Shown here: positions 36,597 through 46,157 of the stretch, one piece after another
How positions within the stretch are numbered: the first letter of the stretch is position 1
Layout: the number at the start of each line of letters is the position of its first letter
Assembly: GCA_021286705.1 (NCBI GenBank)
Contig: JAJTBW010000003.1
Span: 1 to 49,491, forward strand
Source: Sphingobacteriia bacterium
Lineage (GTDB): Bacteria > Bacteroidota > Bacteroidia > Bacteroidales > TTA-H9
Direction: 5' to 3'
Length of the DNA: 49,491 nt
Notes under the pieces: model-generated
Database searches by the model: none
Seen by the model: only the letters and a program-made list of their open reading frames with translations
Told to the model about the DNA's origin: nothing
Program-made: the position numbers and the translations under genes

Positions 36597-36965
36597 TTAA
36601 TGATTATCAGGCAAACCTTTTAATGCCTTCATTTCAAAAATCAAGCTCCCACCTCTTTGAATATCCTGAAATGTAATAAATGGTCTTTTAATGAGATTAC
36701 CTAATTCATTAATACCAGTACCACTTAGTCGGGTCTGAGAATAACCAAGAATGATAGTATCATGATACTGATATCCACTTGTATGATTCCAGCCATTATC
36801 ACAATTATCGGGACCAGGTTGAACCAAACCAAATGGCATAGAAGGTCCAGGAAAAGTATGACCAGTTCCATCTGTTCCTATAAATACATTTACAAAATCT
36901 ATGTTATTCTGCGCTGAACCAGATATTACTATCAGTATGAAAAACAGTGTAAAAAATCTCTTCAT
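36597..36965 (-). pseudogene. GH92 alpha-mannosidase remnant with internal deletion
   Basis: A short frame of 122 residues from the ATG at 36965. Signal peptide MKRFFTLFFILIVISGSAQ, then the GH92 N-terminal block (VNVFIGTDGTGHTFPGPSMP, PFGLVQPGPD, SGYQYHDTIILGYSQT, RLSGTG). After about residue 98 (NELGNLIKRP) it jumps straight to the GH92 C-terminal tail (ITFQDIQRGGSLIFEM). GH92 enzymes normally have 700-800 residues, so roughly 600 central residues, including the catalytic part, are missing. The reading frame is kept across the junction. The product cannot be an active mannosidase. It lies downstream of the divergent AraC start and upstream of the GH127-like gene on the same strand. Confidence 0.75.
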
Positions 36966-37097
36966 TTTATTACAGATTAGTAAAGAACAAAACTCTAACA
37001 TATAACCGTCTAAGGCTTTGCTTCTTTTACCTAAAAAATGTGTAATATTAACATCAAATACAATTTTCTTACTCTTTGATGATAATTAAAGCAACAA

Positions 37098-37952
37098 ATG
37101 AAGGCAACTCTAGAGCAAATTACAGGTAAGGAGCAGAGTTCCTTAACGATCACGAATCTTGACAGAGAATGTTTTGATGGCCCATATCATTATCATCATG
37201 AGTTGGAGTTAACATGGATAAGATCGGGTATAGGAAAAAGGATTATTGGCAGCAATATTTCGGATTATGACCAGAATGATCTTGTTTTGGTAGGATCAGA
37301 TATTTCTCATTGTTGGAAGAGCTCAGATAACAAACCAGGCATAAGGTCAAAGGCTATCGTAGTTCAATTTAGTAAAGAATTCTTAGGGTCTGCCCTAGCA
37401 GATGTACCTGAATTACGTCATATAAACTCATTGATTGAAACACTTAACAGTGGTATAATTATCAATGGAGAGACAAAAAAGATAGTCATTTCAAAAATGA
37501 AATTGCTAATAAAAACAGATGGAATAGAGAGACTAATGAAATTCATAGAGATCCTTGATGAGATCAGTAGATCAGCAGAAACGATACCTATTGGAGCCTT
37601 AACAGACAAATTAAAATACCCAACAGTTGAGAAAGATCGGTTCCAACGAATCTACAGCTACCTAATCAACAACTATCAGAAAGAGCTTAATTTAAAGGAT
37701 ATAGCTAGTCTGGCTAACATGACACCGCCCGCATTCTGTAGGTATTTCAAAACCATTGCACGAAAAACATTTACTGAAGTAGTAATAGAATTCAGGATTA
37801 ATCATGCATGTCACCAACTTAAAAGTAGTGATGAATCAATAAGTCAGGTTTGTTTTGATTCAGGTTTTGGAAACCTATCACACTTCAATAAAACCTTTAA
37901 AAGTAAAACAGGGTATTCTCCATTGCAGTACCGTAATTTATTCAAAGACTAG
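37098..37952 (+). CDS. AraC-family transcriptional regulator
   Basis: A 284-residue regulator: an N-terminal cupin-type sensor domain (about 20-110, with YHYHHELELTWIRSG and the NDLVLVGSDISHCW strand) and a C-terminal double helix-turn-helix (about 185-282; LKDIASLANMTPPAFCRYFK and ISQVCFDSGFGNLSHFNKTF). The sensor probably binds a sugar or other small ligand. It is divergent from the GH92 remnant with 132 bases between their starts, so it most likely once controlled, or still controls, the GH92-GH127 genes. No palindromic operator is obvious to me. Family call is secure. Confidence 0.92.
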   Translation: MKATLEQITGKEQSSLTITNLDRECFDGPYHYHHELELTWIRSGIGKRIIGSNISDYDQNDLVLVGSDISHCWKSSDNKPGIRSKAIVVQFSKEFLGSALADVPELRHINSLIETLNSGIIINGETKKIVISKMKLLIKTDGIERLMKFIEILDEISRSAETIPIGALTDKLKYPTVEKDRFQRIYSYLINNYQKELNLKDIASLANMTPPAFCRYFKTIARKTFTEVVIEFRINHACHQLKSSDESISQVCFDSGFGNLSHFNKTFKSKTGYSPLQYRNLFKD

Positions 37953-38109
37953 TCTCTACTTGAATTTGTCTTTTGTAACTGACTTTATCAATTAGAAAAC
38001 AAATAATATTACCATTTTAACACACTACAGATCAAAACTGTTAACAAGCTTCCTATCCTAAATTGGTAGATATAAAAAGAAAAATCTTACCTATGTAATA
38101 CGCAACCAT

Positions 38110-38135
38110 AAAAAAAGGGCACCTTGCGGTGCCCT
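38110..38135 (-). terminator. Terminator of rpoD
   Basis: GGGCACC (38117-38123) pairs with GGTGCCC (38128-38134) around a TTGC loop. On the minus strand the hairpin is followed by seven T. Confidence 0.92.
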
Positions 38136-38191
38136 AAGGATTTAGGAATTAACGAAGCCTCCCGGCACGTCGCATCCCGTCCCCAAGTATT

Positions 38192-39058
38192 TTAGTCTCC
38201 GAGATAGGCCTTTAAAAGCCTACTTCTTGAGGTATGTTTCAATCGTCTGATAGCCTTCTCTTTTATCTGACGGACACGTTCACGGGTGAGATCAAATTTT
38301 GCCGCTATCTCTTCTAGAGTAAGACCATGACTCATTCCGATACCGTAGTACAAATTTAGGACTTCTCTTTCTTTCTCCGACAAAGTATTCAAAGTTCTTT
38401 GAATTTCATCATTAAGAGACTCTTTAATAAGTCCTTCATCTGCATCAACTGTATCATCATTAACAAAGACATCAATAAATTTTGTCTCTTCGTCTTCCAT
38501 AAGAGGAGCATCCATTGAGACATAATTTGTAGAGATCTTTAATACAGCATCAATTTTTGATTCTGCCATATCCAATTTAACAGCAATCTCTTGGGGAGAG
38601 GGAAGACGTTCAAGTTCTTGCTCTAGTCTTGAGGTGACCTTTTTAATTTTATTGAGCGAACCAACTTGATTGAGAGGAAGTCTGACAATCCTGGATTGTT
38701 CGGCCAAAGCCTGAAGTATTGACTGCCTAATCCACCATACGGCATAAGAGATAAACTTAAAACCTCTTGTTTCATCAAACTTTTGGGCAGCTTTAATAAG
38801 TCCAAGATTTCCTTCATTAATTAAGTCAGGGAGACTTAGCCCCTGATTCTGGTATTGTTTAGCAACAGAAACAACGAACCTAAGATTAGCTTTTGTAAGC
38901 TTTTCCAGTGCCCTTGCATCCCCTGCTCTAATTTGTTGAGCCAAACGAACCTCTTCTTCAGCTGTAATCAACTCTTCTTTCCCAATATCCTGAAGATACT
39001 TGTCCAGTGAAGCGGTTTCGCGGTTTGTTATCGATTTAGATATCTTTAGTTGTCGCAT
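38192..39058 (-). CDS. rpoD: Primary sigma factor RpoD (short Bacteroidota form)
   Basis: A 288-residue sigma-70 factor lacking the long N-terminal region 1.1 and the non-conserved insert of the proteobacterial protein, which is normal for the phylum. Region 1.2 is about 15-50, region 2 about 55-125 ([39 protein letters not shown]), region 3 about 130-205, and region 4.2 at the C-terminus ([21 protein letters not shown]). It recognises the TTTG/TAnnTTTG promoters seen in this window, including one in front of itself. Monocistronic, with a clear promoter and terminator. Confidence 0.97.
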   Translation of the reverse strand: MRQLKISKSITNRETASLDKYLQDIGKEELITAEEEVRLAQQIRAGDARALEKLTKANLRFVVSVAKQYQNQGLSLPDLINEGNLGLIKAAQKFDETRGFKFISYAVWWIRQSILQALAEQSRIVRLPLNQVGSLNKIKKVTSRLEQELERLPSPQEIAVKLDMAESKIDAVLKISTNYVSMDAPLMEDEETKFIDVFVNDDTVDADEGLIKESLNDEIQRTLNTLSEKEREVLNLYYGIGMSHGLTLEEIAAKFDLTRERVRQIKEKAIRRLKHTSRSRLLKAYLGD

Positions 39059-39142
39059 AATTGATTACTTGCTTTAAGTATAAAGTTCATCCGGCACCAA
39101 ATTGTTCAAAAAACCGGAATTAATTTCATTGCTGTTGAGCGG

Positions 39143-39174
39143 TAAATATACAAAACCAACTGACTTTTCCAAAA
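39143..39174 (-). promoter_or_regulatory. rpoD promoter (-33/-7)
   Basis: Minus strand: TTTTG (39170-39174), exactly 19 bases, then TATATTTA (39143-39150). This is the best-spaced promoter in the window and gives a leader of roughly 75 bases. Confidence 0.75.
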
Positions 39175-39204
39175 TTATTCCGTTTTTTTTACAATTATTT
39201 TTAA

Positions 39205-40647
39205 TTATAGTCCCAATCCGTAGTAAGCACGTACACCATTTGGATAGACGCCTTCAATAAGAACGCCTCCACGAACATCTTTTAGGGCTTTAGCAATATC
39301 TGATGAAGAGGCTACCACAGTACGGTCAATGCGAGTAATAACAAACCCCTCCTTGATTCCGATAGAAGCCAATGCACCTTGTCTTAGCTGAACAACCTCA
39401 ACACCCTGCTTGATGCCAAGCTTTTTCGCTTTATTAGCATCAATTGGTTTGAGAGAAGCACCGAGCTGATCGATGAAATAGGTCTCATCTTTCTTTACCA
39501 ATGACTTTGTTCCCTGTTCATTCATTAACGTCACAGATAGGTTTTTAGTCTCACCATTACGTTCAACGGTGACATTCACTTTATCACCAGGGCTATAAGT
39601 TGCTACTTGCTCAAGAAGCTCAGAAGTGCCCGACACAGGAAAGTTATTTACGGCAATAATCACATCGCCTGTTTTCATACCAGCTTTTTCGGCTGCACTA
39701 TTATCCATCATGCCAGATACGTAGACGCCATTCACTCTGGTATATCCCTTCTCCTCTGCCAGACCAGCATCAACCTCTCTAATCTGAACACCCAGGTAAG
39801 CTCTTTGAACAGTCCCATATTGAATCATATCAGCAACAACCTTCTTTACAATATTAACTGGTATTGCAAAGGAGTATCCGGTATAATAACCATTGCCTGA
39901 AGCTATTGCTGCATTAATACCAATGAGTTGACCTGAAGCATTAACTAAGGCACCACCACTATTTCCCCTATTTACAGCAGCATCAGTCTGAATGAATGAC
40001 TCGATAGCTCCGCCTGCAGATCCATTATCTAAGATATTAATGTTACGAGCCTTAGCACTCACAATACCGGCAGTAACCGTTGAAGAGAGATTAAATGGGT
40101 TTCCAACGGCAAGAACCCACTCACCTACCTTTACATCATCTGAGTTACCATAAACTAAAGCAGGCAGTTCTTTTGCATCAATTTTAATAACTGCGAGGTC
40201 GGTTGATGGGTCTGTTCCAACTATCGTAGCAGGGTATACTCTTTTATCATTCAAAGTTACCTCTAACTTAGAGGCATCCTGAACAACGTGATTATTAGTT
40301 ACAATATAACCATCAGGACTAATAATCACTCCTGAGCCAGTACCAACGATGGGGCCACGTTGCCGACCAAAGCCACCGGGATTAAATAAGTTATCGAAAA
40401 ATGAATCATAATAAGCATTTTTAGTTTGCCACTCAGCACTGATATGCACTACAGCGTGTACTGAGATAGAAGCTGCATCAACAAAATCAGGGACGTTTGC
40501 GGGTACAGCTGATGCTCCTGTACGGGTTACGGGTATTGTATTCTGTAATACATAACGAGGTTGATTTTTCTCAACCAACTTCCATCCTGCAATTGCTAGA
40601 ATACCTCCAGCCAGTGCAACAAAAAACAGAGCTATGTACTTCTTCAT
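39205..40647 (-). CDS. Do-like (DegP/HtrA) periplasmic serine protease
   Basis: A 480-residue protease-chaperone for envelope quality control. The start is the ATG at 40647 (MKKYIALFFVALAGGILAIA), which gives a signal peptide or anchor; a frame 17 codons longer adds nothing conserved. The trypsin-like domain is about 55-260 with triad H120 (TNNHVV), D150 (STDLAVIKI) and S230 (RGNSGGALV). PDZ1 is about 275-375 (YLGVQIREVD, AAEKAGMKTGDVI), and a shorter PDZ2 lies at the C-terminus (ALASIGIKEGFVITRIDR). The order and triad are standard for DegP/DegQ. It is monocistronic between rpoD and the divergent dapF. Confidence 0.95.
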   Translation of the reverse strand: MKKYIALFFVALAGGILAIAGWKLVEKNQPRYVLQNTIPVTRTGASAVPANVPDFVDAASISVHAVVHISAEWQTKNAYYDSFFDNLFNPGGFGRQRGPIVGTGSGVIISPDGYIVTNNHVVQDASKLEVTLNDKRVYPATIVGTDPSTDLAVIKIDAKELPALVYGNSDDVKVGEWVLAVGNPFNLSSTVTAGIVSAKARNINILDNGSAGGAIESFIQTDAAVNRGNSGGALVNASGQLIGINAAIASGNGYYTGYSFAIPVNIVKKVVADMIQYGTVQRAYLGVQIREVDAGLAEEKGYTRVNGVYVSGMMDNSAAEKAGMKTGDVIIAVNNFPVSGTSELLEQVATYSPGDKVNVTVERNGETKNLSVTLMNEQGTKSLVKKDETYFIDQLGASLKPIDANKAKKLGIKQGVEVVQLRQGALASIGIKEGFVITRIDRTVVASSSDIAKALKDVRGGVLIEGVYPNGVRAYYGLGL

Positions 40648-40856
40648 TTTAATATTTGTATTAGTTGCATATTGTAATAGTTTGAAAAAGACTACCACCC
40701 TCGAGGTTAATGATACATCTTTTCAACACCCTTACACGTTTATTGTTTTCTCATTTTTACATCGGATATCGTGCCGAACCCGTATCATCATTTTGTAAAA
40801 CTTTGGTTAATTAGTGTTAACACAAATATTGTCGATTCAAAAATCAAAGACTGAAA

Positions 40857-40889
40857 TTGTCAATTACCCTGTAAATTCAATTACTTTTG
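40857..40889 (+). promoter_or_regulatory. Promoter of dapF
   Basis: TTG at 40857-40859, a 22-base spacer and TACTTTTG at 40882-40889. The -7 element is exact; the spacer is somewhat long. Confidence 0.5.
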
Positions 40890-40942
40890 TATAATTATAC
40901 CAAAAAATTAGCCTACTCATCTTTGCCATAAGACCCCCAATT

Positions 40943-41743
40943 ATGCAAATACCTTTCTCGAAATATCATGGTGCCGGAAATGATTTTGTCATGATTGACA
41001 ACACCTCTGCCATTTTTTCAGCTAATCCTCGAACTATAAAGTCAATATGTCACCGCCGGTTTGGAGTTGGGGCTGATGGATTAATACTGTTGGAATCATC
41101 AAATGAATATGATTTTAAGATGATCTATTTCAATAGTGATGGCAACATTGGAACTATGTGTGGCAATGGAGGAAGATCGACAGTTGCATTTGCCCATCGA
41201 TTAAATCTAATAAAGAACAAAACAACCTTCCTCGCCAGTGATGGAGCTCATTCAGCCTCTATTGATGAAATCAATGGCAATATCAAGATAGTTTCGCTCG
41301 AAATGTCACCAGTCAGTAAGATTTCACCTATAGATGAGAATAGTTATTATCTAAATACCGGGTCACCTCATCTAGTTGTTTTTAAAGATAATATTGATGA
41401 TCTTGATGTCTTTTCTGAGGGAAGAAGACTGCGTTATGATAATAGATTTGCTCCGGAAGGCTGTAATGTAAACTTTGTTGAAATCATCAACAACAATCAT
41501 CTCTACGTTAGGACCTACGAAAGAGGTGTTGAGGATGAAACCTATGCTTGCGGAACCGGCATTACGGCATCTGCTCTCTCCTATGCTTTTATCAACAAGA
41601 TCATTGATGGCACCTGCGCCATAAAAGCTAAAGGGGGTGACCTAAAGGTATCTTGGCAACAAATAGACTCGCAATTTAAGAACATTATACTCAACGGCCC
41701 TGCTGAATGGGTCTTTGATGGAATTTTAGATATCAATGATTAG
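40943..41743 (+). CDS. dapF: Diaminopimelate epimerase
   Basis: A 266-residue cofactor-independent racemase converting LL- to meso-diaminopimelate for peptidoglycan and lysine. The two catalytic cysteines are present: C73 in TMCGNGGR and C203 in YACGTGIT. The opening FSKYHGAGNDFVMID and the second-half NFVEI strand are typical. Length is normal. It overlaps the following GNAT gene by eight bases, so the two are translationally coupled. Confidence 0.97.
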   Translation: MQIPFSKYHGAGNDFVMIDNTSAIFSANPRTIKSICHRRFGVGADGLILLESSNEYDFKMIYFNSDGNIGTMCGNGGRSTVAFAHRLNLIKNKTTFLASDGAHSASIDEINGNIKIVSLEMSPVSKISPIDENSYYLNTGSPHLVVFKDNIDDLDVFSEGRRLRYDNRFAPEGCNVNFVEIINNNHLYVRTYERGVEDETYACGTGITASALSYAFINKIIDGTCAIKAKGGDLKVSWQQIDSQFKNIILNGPAEWVFDGILDIND

Positions 41744-42257
41744 AGGAAAAGAGATTATACTCCGTGCCGTTGAACTGTCTGATGCAAAGATCCTTTTTGA
41801 TTGGGAAAATAATCAAGAGTTATGGCACCTATCAGGCACTCGCCTCCCCTACTCAATGTATGACATTGAACAATATGTCCTAAATGCAGGCTCATCAATT
41901 GAATCAACCGGACAATATCGATTTATCATTACGAATCAAACAGATATCATTGGTATTATTGACCTCTTTGACTATGAACAACCTCATCGTCGAGCCGGTG
42001 TTGGTATACTTATAAATGAAAAGTTCAGAAATATGGGATATGCAGCTGATGCACTAAACCTTCTCTGCAATCACTGTTTCGAACAATTGGACTTTAACCA
42101 ACTTTGGGCCACCATTGGAACTGACAATATCTCAAGTCTCTCTCTCTTCAAAAAGGTTGGCTTTAAAGAGAATGGAATAAAGGAAAAATGGACTTTTTAC
42201 AATGGTAAACTACATGATGAGTACTTCTTACAATTGATAAATCCGAAACATAGATAG
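41736..42257 (+). CDS. GNAT N-acetyltransferase (RimJ/SpeG-like)
   Basis: A 173-residue GNAT acetyltransferase. The acetyl-CoA pyrophosphate loop is RNMGYAADAL (motif A), preceded by the AGVGILINEKF strand and followed by NISSLSLFKKVGFKENG (motif B), as in RimJ/RimL and SpeG-like enzymes. The acceptor could be a protein N-terminus, a polyamine or a small amine; the sequence does not tell. Its ATG lies inside the end of dapF (eight-base overlap). The next gene, mltG, starts 176 bases later. Confidence 0.88.
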   Translation: MIRGKEIILRAVELSDAKILFDWENNQELWHLSGTRLPYSMYDIEQYVLNAGSSIESTGQYRFIITNQTDIIGIIDLFDYEQPHRRAGVGILINEKFRNMGYAADALNLLCNHCFEQLDFNQLWATIGTDNISSLSLFKKVGFKENGIKEKWTFYNGKLHDEYFLQLINPKHR

Positions 42258-42433
42258 ATCTCATCACCGTATAACACATCAACCAGCCCACTTTTCAATC
42301 TGAAAAAGAGACATGAATCTTATATTCAATCAATATCCAGGTTTAACAAATTGCTTCATTTGGAATCCAGTCTATATTCTATCGGTTATTAAATAGCAAA
42401 GATGAATTCCAGTAAGCTGAAATACAGTTATCG

Positions 42434-43516
42434 ATGAAGAATTATTACCATGACAAATTTGGGCCTAACAGGCGCAAAAAACAAAAAAGAAAAAGGTTTA
42501 TTCTTACCACACTAGCAATACTTCTTTTAATTGCCATCGGACTAGGAATTTACGGCTATCGTGCACTATTTAAAAATAATGTCTGGATAGCGAATGGAAC
42601 CTCCGACTTTGTCTTTGTAAGAACTAATTTTGACTTCGAGCAATTCAAAAAAGAACTATATGCAAAAGGATTAATTATTGATCGAAGCACTTTTGAATGG
42701 GTCTGTAATACGTTCCATTTAAATGATAAAATGCGCCCCGGTAGATATGAACTCAAAGAGGGAATGGGAAATATGGAAATTTGTCGCCTCTTATCTTCCG
42801 GACGCCAGGTTCCTGTCAAATTAATATTTCATAATATCAGAACCAATAAACAGTTCGCTGGAAAGATTGGAAAACAAATTGAAGCCGATTCAACCGAACT
42901 ACTTCACCTCTTAACTGATACGCTCTATCTTAAAAACTTTAATCAAACCCCAGCTACCGCTGTCAGCCTCTTTATTCCAAATACCTATGAGATGTGGTGG
43001 AATACCTCAGCAGAGGAATTCATACAGAAAATGGTCAAAGAACATGACAAATTCTGGAATGACGAGAGAAAACAAAAGGCCAATAACCTTGGTTTCTCGA
43101 TTGAACAAATTGTTACCATCGCTAGTATAGTGGAAGAGGAAACCAATAAAAATGATGAGAAATCACGTATCGCTGGCGTCTATATCAACCGCCTCTCTAA
43201 AGGAATGCCTCTTCAAGCTGACCCAACTCTCAAATTCGCCGCAAACGATTTTACTCTCAAACGTATTCTCAACATACATAAAGAGATAAACTCTCCCTAT
43301 AACACCTATAAAAATGCCGGCCTTCCTCCAGGCCCTATCTGTATTCCTTCTATCGCCTCGGTTGATGCTGTTCTTAATGCAGAAAAACACTATTATCTCT
43401 TCTTCTGTGCAAGACCCGACTTCTCCGGTTACCACGACTTTGCTTCATCATATGAACAACATCAGGTAAATGCCGCAAGATACAGGGCTGCCCTCGATAG
43501 ATTAAATATCAGATAA
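42434..43516 (+). CDS. mltG: Endolytic peptidoglycan transglycosylase MltG
   Basis: A 360-residue inner-membrane lytic transglycosylase thought to release nascent glycan strands and set their length. A basic cytoplasmic N-terminus (RRKKQKRKR) and one transmembrane helix (22-44) precede a LysM-like segment (about 50-130) and the YceG domain. The catalytic Glu is E234 in ASIVEEET, matching Glu218 of E. coli. Also present are the INRLSKGMPLQADPT, NSPYNTY and GLPPGPI motifs. It may be co-transcribed with dapF and the GNAT gene. A short octamer repeat follows its stop. Confidence 0.96.
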   Translation: MKNYYHDKFGPNRRKKQKRKRFILTTLAILLLIAIGLGIYGYRALFKNNVWIANGTSDFVFVRTNFDFEQFKKELYAKGLIIDRSTFEWVCNTFHLNDKMRPGRYELKEGMGNMEICRLLSSGRQVPVKLIFHNIRTNKQFAGKIGKQIEADSTELLHLLTDTLYLKNFNQTPATAVSLFIPNTYEMWWNTSAEEFIQKMVKEHDKFWNDERKQKANNLGFSIEQIVTIASIVEEETNKNDEKSRIAGVYINRLSKGMPLQADPTLKFAANDFTLKRILNIHKEINSPYNTYKNAGLPPGPICIPSIASVDAVLNAEKHYYLFFCARPDFSGYHDFASSYEQHQVNAARYRAALDRLNIR

Positions 43517-43544
43517 TGATTGGAGATAGGAAGAGGAGAAGACT

Positions 43545-43600
43545 GGGAGACTAGGAGACTCGGAGACTAGGAGACTGGGAGACTCGGAGAACAGGAGACT
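43545..43600. repeat. Octanucleotide tandem array (7 units)
   Basis: Seven in-register 8-base units of the form NGGAGACT (first base A, G or C), one of them varied to CGGAGAAC, with purine-rich degenerate copies on the left. It sits between mltG and the following bidirectional terminator. Confidence 0.88.
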
Positions 43601-43623
43601 AGGCTTTGAATAGAGTAAAACAA

Positions 43624-43674
43624 ACAAGAGATCGAAATTGGTTATAAAAAACCATCTTCGATCTCTTGTTTTTA
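43624..43674. terminator. Bidirectional terminator between mltG and uup
   Basis: ACAAGAGATCGAA (43624-43636) pairs perfectly with TTCGATCTCTTGT (43657-43669). It is followed by T on the plus strand and serves two convergent genes. Confidence 0.85.
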
Positions 43675-43679
43675 ATGAA

Positions 43680-45575
43680 TCATTGATTAATCAACTCATC
43701 AAGTTCAAGCCAACGCATCTCCTTCTCTTCCAACTGCGATTGAACTGATGCATACTCATCGAGAAGTTTTTTCAATTCAACACCATCTGAATTTTGCGAT
43801 GAAGATAACAGGGCTTCAATTTCAATCTTCTTCTTTTCAAGTTTTGGGATTTCTTGTGAAAGATCCTCAAACTCTTTTTTCTGTTTATAGGTGGCCTTTG
43901 GCTTATCTGATGTTGGCTTCGTTACTTTAGGAGTCTCCTTAGCCGCAACCGCTTTACTCTTCTCTTTTTCGATTTGCTCCTCTTTTTTTACCCACTCAAC
44001 ATAAGCAGAATAGTTTCCGGGAAAATCCTTGATATTACCCTCGCCATCAAGAACAAATAGATGCTCAGCTACTTTGTCCAAGAAGTACCTATCATGAGAA
44101 ACAACCAGAACACAACCGGGAAACTCAAGGAGGAAATCCTCCAGCAGGTTTAATGTTTGAATGTCTAAGTCGTTTGTTGGCTCGTCAAGAATTAAAAAGT
44201 TCGGGTTCTTCATTAGAGTTAGAAGAAGACTTAATTTTCTTCTTTCGCCGCCACTAAGCAAAGAATAGGGGGCATATTGCATATCATAGGCAAAGCCAAA
44301 ATGATTGAGGAATTGAGGAGCAGCCATTGAACCATTCATCATCTTAACTTCCTCAGCAATCTCCTTAACCAAATCAATAATTCTCTTATCAGAAGGGGGC
44401 AATAGACCATCCTGCTCAAAGTAACCCGGCACGAGCGTTTCACCCATCTCCACATGACCTGAGTCAGCAGCAATCTTACCGATCAAAAGCTTCAATAACG
44501 TTGTTTTACCCGCTCCATTAGGGCCTAATAGTCCAATACGCTCCCCACGTTTGAAGATATAGCTAAAGTCCTTTAGAATAGTTCTCTTGCCAAACGATTT
44601 AGAGAGATGATCAACCTCCATAATCTTTCTACCCAGACGTTGCATAGATACCGAAAACTCCGTCTCTTTTCTCTGCGAAGGCCCTTGTAACTGTGACTCG
44701 AGTTCATAGAAGGCATCCTCCCTGTATTTCGCTTTAGTAGCTCTAGCCTGTGGCATTCTTCTCATCCACTCCAATTCTCTTCTATAGACATTCATGGCTG
44801 ATTCACGCCAAGCTGCTTCATTGGCTAATCTGAGCTCCCGATTCTCAAGATACTTTGAATAACTACCTCTATGCCTATAGATAGTTCTATCATCAAGCTC
44901 AATAATCTCATTGCAAACAGCATCCAGAAAATAGCGGTCATGGGTAACAACTAATAGGCTCAACTTTGAACGATTTAGATAATCCTCTAACCATGAAGTC
45001 ATCTCAATATCAAGATGGTTTGTCGGTTCATCTAGGATTAAAAGATCGGCATCGCTAAGCAACATTGAGGCTAATGCAACCTTTTTCCGTTGACCGCCAC
45101 TAAGGACATCAGTTGGTTGATGAAGGTCGTTAATACCAAGCTTACCCAGAACCTCCCTGGCCTTATTCTCAAAATCCCATGCCTGATGTGCCTCCATTAG
45201 TGCCATTGCCTTATCAAGCTCTTTCTGTGCCTCAGCAGAGTGGTCAGCATTCATTTTCTCGAGTGCAGATTCATACTCTCTAACCGCGGATGCAATTGGA
45301 GTATCAGAAGCAAAAAGGTAATCTGAGACGGTAATTCCTTTGGGAATAGGGGGATTTTGACGAAGAAAAGAAATATGAATGTCATTTCGCTTGGTCACCT
45401 GCCCGGCATCAGGAGAATCTAAACCAGCAAGGATATTAAGAAGAGTGGTCTTCCCTGTACCATTTCTTGCAATTAGAGCCACTTTTTGCCCCTGGTCAAT
45501 ACCAAAGGTGATATTTTCAAAGAGAAGTTTTTCACCGACACTACGGGTGAGGTTAGTAGCTAAAAGAAGATTCAT
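43680..45575 (-). CDS. uup: ABC-F ATPase, Uup type
   Basis: A 631-residue soluble protein with two ABC ATPase domains and no membrane domain. ABC1 has Walker A ARNGTGKTT (37-45 region), signature LSGGQRKK and Walker B LLILDEPTNHLD. ABC2 has GPNGAGKTT, LSGGERRK and FLILDEPTNDLD. The linker between them holds the charged ABC-F segment (RRMPQARATKAKYRED). The C-terminal 90 residues form a coiled coil after a Lys/Pro-rich linker, the mark of the Uup group. Such proteins act on the ribosome, resolving stalls or affecting assembly. It is nine bases after the DUF5683 gene and probably ends the par operon. Confidence 0.93.
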   Translation of the reverse strand: MNLLLATNLTRSVGEKLLFENITFGIDQGQKVALIARNGTGKTTLLNILAGLDSPDAGQVTKRNDIHISFLRQNPPIPKGITVSDYLFASDTPIASAVREYESALEKMNADHSAEAQKELDKAMALMEAHQAWDFENKAREVLGKLGINDLHQPTDVLSGGQRKKVALASMLLSDADLLILDEPTNHLDIEMTSWLEDYLNRSKLSLLVVTHDRYFLDAVCNEIIELDDRTIYRHRGSYSKYLENRELRLANEAAWRESAMNVYRRELEWMRRMPQARATKAKYREDAFYELESQLQGPSQRKETEFSVSMQRLGRKIMEVDHLSKSFGKRTILKDFSYIFKRGERIGLLGPNGAGKTTLLKLLIGKIAADSGHVEMGETLVPGYFEQDGLLPPSDKRIIDLVKEIAEEVKMMNGSMAAPQFLNHFGFAYDMQYAPYSLLSGGERRKLSLLLTLMKNPNFLILDEPTNDLDIQTLNLLEDFLLEFPGCVLVVSHDRYFLDKVAEHLFVLDGEGNIKDFPGNYSAYVEWVKKEEQIEKEKSKAVAAKETPKVTKPTSDKPKATYKQKKEFEDLSQEIPKLEKKKIEIEALLSSSQNSDGVELKKLLDEYASVQSQLEEKEMRWLELDELINQ

Positions 45576-45584
45576 AAAGCAGGA

Positions 45585-46157
45585 TTATAACTTTAAAGAG
45601 AGCGTCAAACCCGCCCCTGAGGTGATAAAACTTTCGTTACTCGATAGTTTTGGATTGAGCAACGGCTGTGAGGTGATATTAACCGAAAGATTATCTGAGA
45701 CATCGAACCCAGAAAGATGCGCATCAACGGCCGCATCGACAATATTGAGCACGTACAACAGTGTTCCCAACAATATCGTTACCTCGAAATTTCGTCGATA
45801 ATAGTTTTTCTGGCTGAGTAGCTGGTCAGCAGTATACCTCGTTGGAAGATCATTTTCATATGTGTACGTCTGATTTGTAACCTTATACTCATATGCATCT
45901 CCCCATTTTTTATATTCACTGTAGTTATTTATCCCGAAGTAGGTAAGAGCACCCACACCGGCATAAATTATCGGTATTTTCCAATATTTCTTGTTATAAG
46001 CCTGTCCCAAACCCGGTAAAGCCATAGAATACAAAGAGGCTTTACGTGGCGATGCTTTAAACGGTTTAGATAAAGAATCAGGCCGTGACGCCCTTGAAGG
46101 GTAAGTCACGGCCATCAATATTATGATCAAAAACAGAGAGATAAACTTAATCCTCAT
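45585..46157 (-). CDS. DUF5683 membrane protein
   Basis: A 190-residue protein of a Bacteroidota-specific family. The start is the ATG at 46157 (MRIKFISLFLIIILMAV, a signal peptide), which overlaps parB by 11 bases; a longer frame runs deep into parB. Marks are SLYSMALPGLGQAYNKKYWK, the IPIIYAGVGALTYFG helix, a YRRNFEV segment and the helix VTILLGTLLYVLNIVDAAVDA (shown in outline). The family commonly sits beside parAB. Function is unknown; the two membrane helices and the repeated location suggest a link between chromosome partition and the envelope, which is only an inference. Confidence 0.85.
   Translation of the reverse strand: MRIKFISLFLIIILMAVTYPSRASRPDSLSKPFKASPRKASLYSMALPGLGQAYNKKYWKIPIIYAGVGALTYFGINNYSEYKKWGDAYEYKVTNQTYTYENDLPTRYTADQLLSQKNYYRRNFEVTILLGTLLYVLNIVDAAVDAHLSGFDVSDNLSVNITSQPLLNPKLSSNESFITSGAGLTLSLKL

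Noticed and set aside
45379..45801. A 140-residue plus-strand frame
   Set aside because: It is antisense to the start of uup and the end of the DUF5683 gene, both well supported.
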